A stretch of DNA of 64,000 nucleotides from an uncultured Prevotellaceae bacterium. Its GTDB lineage: Bacteria > Bacteroidota > Bacteroidia > Bacteroidales > Muribaculaceae. How positions within the stretch are numbered: the stretch's first letter is position 1; the number at the start of each line of letters is the position of its first letter. The notes beneath the pieces were generated by a model. That model saw only the letters and a program-made list of their open reading frames with translations. It searched no databases and was not told the DNA's origin. Where the stretch lies: contig CAJLWM010000002.1 of assembly GCA_905210415.1 (NCBI GenBank), forward strand, positions 12,842-76,841, in the 5' to 3' direction. The position numbers and the translations under genes are program-made. Positions 61,553-64,000 of this stretch are shown piece by piece.

Positions 61553-63550
61553 ATGAACAGATTCATCATTTTATTTTTATTCTCTTTGGGAATATTGTCA
61601 ACATGTGTATTTGCCGTAGAGGTGATTCCACTGAATGAAGGATGGAATTTCCACCGGGGTTTTCAGGCACCTGCTTCGGAAATAGTGAAGGTTACTTTGC
61701 CTCACACTTGGAATGCGGGCGATGGCATGTTTGGCAATGCCGATTATTATAGGGGATTATGCAATTACAGTCGTAAGTTGTCTGTTCCTGCCCATTATCG
61801 GGGCAAACGTTTTTTCTTGAAAGTGATGGCTGCACAGACGGTTGCCGACATTTTTATCGACCATCATTTTGTGATGCAACATAAGGGTGGTTATACGGCA
61901 TTTGTGGCAGAATTGACTGATTTCCTGGTCCCGGGAACAGAAAGTGTATTGGAAATTCGTGTCAGCAATGCTCAGACTATGGATGTCGCTCCCATTTGCG
62001 GCGACTTCAATATGTTTGGTGGGTTGTATCGGGGGGTGGAACTGCTGGTGACGGAGGATGTCTGCATAGAACCTGCTTATTATGCCTCTTCAGGTGTATT
62101 CTTCACTCAGTCCGATGTATCGGAGAAAAAGGCCCATTTGAAAATTGAAGCACTGCTTTCGGCAAGGGAAACTACTGTGACCGGTTGCGAGGTGGAGTTT
62201 CGACTATATGACAAGGAAAAGTTGCTTTGCCGTGTTGCCAGTGCAGAGGTGGGTGAGGATAAAAAGGTGATGATGGACATAGTGCTTGAAAGGCCTCATT
62301 TGTGGGATGGAGTGAAGAATCCCTATTTATATAAAGGAGTGGTGATATTGCGTAAGGATGGAAAAGAGATAGACCGCCGCGAAGAAGAGATAGGTTTCCG
62401 CTACTTTCATGCCGATGCGGAGAAAGGTTTCTTCCTGAATGGAAAGCCTTATCGCTTGAATGGCGTGAACCGGCATCAGGACAGGGCGGAACGCGCTTCG
62501 GCATTTTATCCGCAAGACCATGATGAAGATTTGGACTTGATGCAGGAAATGGGATGCAATGCCGTGCGTCTTTGTCACTATCCGCAAGCCAAATACATGC
62601 ATCAACAGATGGACAAGCGGGGACTGGTGGCATGGGCTGAGATTCCTTTTGTCAATGTTTATGTGAATAATCCTGCTTATGATGAAAACTTGCGCCTGCA
62701 ATTGAAGGAACTGATTTTACAGAACTACAATCACCCCTGCATTTTGTTCTGGGGGCTGTTCAATGAGATAAATTCCGGTTGGCTGGACCGTCCTTCGCGT
62801 ATGGCGGCAGAGCTTCATGCTTTGGCCCGTCAGTTGGACCCGAGCCGTCCCACTATGGGAGCCAGTAATCAGGATGACGACTTCAACGGATTCACCGACC
62901 TGATTGCTTTCAACAAGTATTTCGGCTGGTATGGCGACAACATGGATGACATGGGGCGCTGGATAGACCGCGAGCATGCAGCACATCCGGAGCGGAAGAT
63001 GGGCATCAGCGAGTATGGTGCCGGGGCATGCGTATTCCAGCAGGAGGACTCGCTGAGGCATCCGGAACCGTGGGGGCAATGGCATCCCGAAAACTGGCAG
63101 ACTTATTATCATGTGGAGAATTGGAAACAGCTTCAGGAACGCGAATTCTTGTGGTGCAACTTCATCTGGTGCATGTTCGACTTTTCGGCGGCAGGCCGTA
63201 GGGAGGGATCCATTATGGGACGCAACGATAAGGGGCTGGTGACTTACGACCGGAAAATAAAGAAAGATGCCTTTTACTTTTATAAGGCAAACTGGAATCA
63301 AGAAGATAAGTTTGTATATATCGCAGGAAAACGATTGGTAAACAGAACCCGCAAAACCGTTGATGTGCAAGTATTCAGCAATAGCGGAGCTGCCAAATTG
63401 TATATCAATGGCAAAGCATATGGGACTGCAAAACCTGATTCCGTAAATGTACTGGAATGGAAAGGCATTGTATTGGATACCGGTGAAAATAGAATTGAAG
63501 TCAGGAACAAATATGGAGCGGATTGTTGTGTATGGATATGTCCTTTTTAA
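61553..63550 (+). CDS. Glycoside hydrolase family 2 enzyme (beta-galactosidase-like)
   Basis: 665 residues with a signal peptide (about 1-22). Sugar-binding jelly-roll domain (about 25-170), immunoglobulin-like domain (about 180-280) and TIM barrel (about 285-580) with acid/base Glu in FWGLFNEINSGW (Glu 405) and nucleophile Glu in GISEYGAG (Glu 487). A short beta-sandwich domain ends the protein. RLNGVNRHQDR is the GH2 barrel signature. Likely periplasmic; beta-galactosidase fits best, but beta-glucuronidase or beta-mannosidase-like activity cannot be ruled out. Part of the PUL, divergent from the HTCS. Confidence 0.92.
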   Translation: MNRFIILFLFSLGILSTCVFAVEVIPLNEGWNFHRGFQAPASEIVKVTLPHTWNAGDGMFGNADYYRGLCNYSRKLSVPAHYRGKRFFLKVMAAQTVADIFIDHHFVMQHKGGYTAFVAELTDFLVPGTESVLEIRVSNAQTMDVAPICGDFNMFGGLYRGVELLVTEDVCIEPAYYASSGVFFTQSDVSEKKAHLKIEALLSARETTVTGCEVEFRLYDKEKLLCRVASAEVGEDKKVMMDIVLERPHLWDGVKNPYLYKGVVILRKDGKEIDRREEEIGFRYFHADAEKGFFLNGKPYRLNGVNRHQDRAERASAFYPQDHDEDLDLMQEMGCNAVRLCHYPQAKYMHQQMDKRGLVAWAEIPFVNVYVNNPAYDENLRLQLKELILQNYNHPCILFWGLFNEINSGWLDRPSRMAAELHALARQLDPSRPTMGASNQDDDFNGFTDLIAFNKYFGWYGDNMDDMGRWIDREHAAHPERKMGISEYGAGACVFQQEDSLRHPEPWGQWHPENWQTYYHVENWKQLQEREFLWCNFIWCMFDFSAAGRREGSIMGRNDKGLVTYDRKIKKDAFYFYKANWNQEDKFVYIAGKRLVNRTRKTVDVQVFSNSGAAKLYINGKAYGTAKPDSVNVLEWKGIVLDTGENRIEVRNKYGADCCVWICPF

Positions 63551-63631
63551 TTTTCATCAGGCGCGGAATGTATAGGAGAGCCACGGGGAATAATGAACCG
63601 TGAAATGCTGTACAGTCTGCGCCTGATAGCT

Positions 63632-64000
63632 TTAATATGTGATTTTCTGTAAATCCGTATTCGGTCCGTGGACTACCAGTTTCCCGTCTGGTTGGATGTC
63701 TATGAGGTCGATGAATACCATTCGTTCGTCACCGGTGGTTTCGGTGCGTCCATGGTAGACACAGTAGAGCCGATTGTGAATGTCGATGAGCATACAATGC
63801 CCGGTTCCGGTCACGATGCCGCCTTGCTCTGTGTTCTTTTGCAGCACCGGATTGTTGGCAGCTTTTGTGAATGGTCCTAAGGGGTTCTGGGAGGTAGCAT
63901 AACCCACCGCATAATTTTTCCCTCCGAAAAAGTTTGCAGAGTACAGCATATAGTAAAGATTTTTGTGCTTCACGATATACGAACCTTCTGTCCAGCGTCT
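63632..64000 (-). CDS. Glycoside hydrolase family 43-like protein, N-terminal part outside the window
   Basis: The C-terminal ~122 codons are present; the frame is open to base 64000. WTEGSYIV near the window edge fits the GH43 general-acid region (Glu in EGxxI). YAVGYATSQNPLGPF, GTGHCMLID and VYHGR match the later blades of the five-bladed propeller. GH43 enzymes cut arabinose- or xylose-containing side chains. Convergent with the GH2 gene and probably part of the same PUL, whose target may be an arabinose/galactose-containing plant glycan (inference). Confidence 0.82.
   Translation of the reverse strand, partial: RRWTEGSYIVKHKNLYYMLYSANFFGGKNYAVGYATSQNPLGPFTKAANNPVLQKNTEQGGIVTGTGHCMLIDIHNRLYCVYHGRTETTGDERMVFIDLIDIQPDGKLVVHGPNTDLQKITY

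Overview
The window comes from a member of the Bacteroidales. The evidence is SusC/SusD pairs, hybrid two-component regulators, an hmu haem operon, BspA-like leucine-rich repeats with a T9SS-type tail, and many promoters of the Bacteroidetes form (TTTG, about 20 bp, TAnnTTTG). Most chromosomal genes are GC-richer and resemble Muribaculaceae or Prevotellaceae. That family placement is an inference, not a measurement. Several segments look AT-richer and imported.

Layout. (1) 1-1174: the 3' part of aspartate ammonia-lyase, ending in a terminator. (2) 1772-12290, minus strand: a defence-type operon. In transcription order it encodes a PLD-like/SNF2 helicase, a DUF4391 protein, a REP-associated tyrosine transposase (RAYT), a type III-like Mod methyltransferase, a Bro-N/Fic protein and a Res helicase-nuclease. 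It resembles the 'restriction-like' helicase/DUF4391/methylase/Res systems found in defence islands, but with Fic and RAYT added. (3) 12941-22971: an AraC regulator; an operon of LD-carboxypeptidase, large MscS channel and DUF2851 protein; a DUF4838 glycan protein; a porin. (4) 23179-33370: a mobile-DNA-scarred block. It holds a tRNA-Met 3' fragment, two inverted copies of a ~190-bp TTAA-bounded repeat, and between them the complete hmuYRSTUV haem iron operon and an ISL3 transposase fragment. (5) 33467-50885: M64 peptidase, mutS, a frameshifted LRR surface protein, a third repeat copy, an envelope-glycan operon (YfhO, methyltransferase, GT11), a TonB-type outer-membrane protein, an AAA/DUF4143 ATPase, an ABC exporter and a DUF4294 protein. 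(6) 51097-64000: a polysaccharide utilisation locus with lipoprotein, SusD, SusC, HTCS regulator, GH2 and a partial GH43.

Working together. In the hmu operon HmuY and HmuR bind haem and import it across the outer membrane. HmuS is a CobN-like chelatase thought to remove iron from haem. HmuT, HmuU and HmuV are membrane partners, with an ExbB-like subunit likely supplying energy. In the PUL the HTCS senses a glycan fragment and induces SusC/SusD capture and GH2/GH43 cleavage. In the defence operon Mod marks self DNA, while Res and the PLD-helicase are the likely effectors.

Most notable are: the defence operon with REP palindromes translated inside its own transposase gene; two identical 33-bp palindromic repeats between fic and res; the central specificity region of mod with unlike base composition; and the new TTAA-bounded repeat family bracketing the haem operon. 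All function calls are from reading the sequence by eye; no database search was run.
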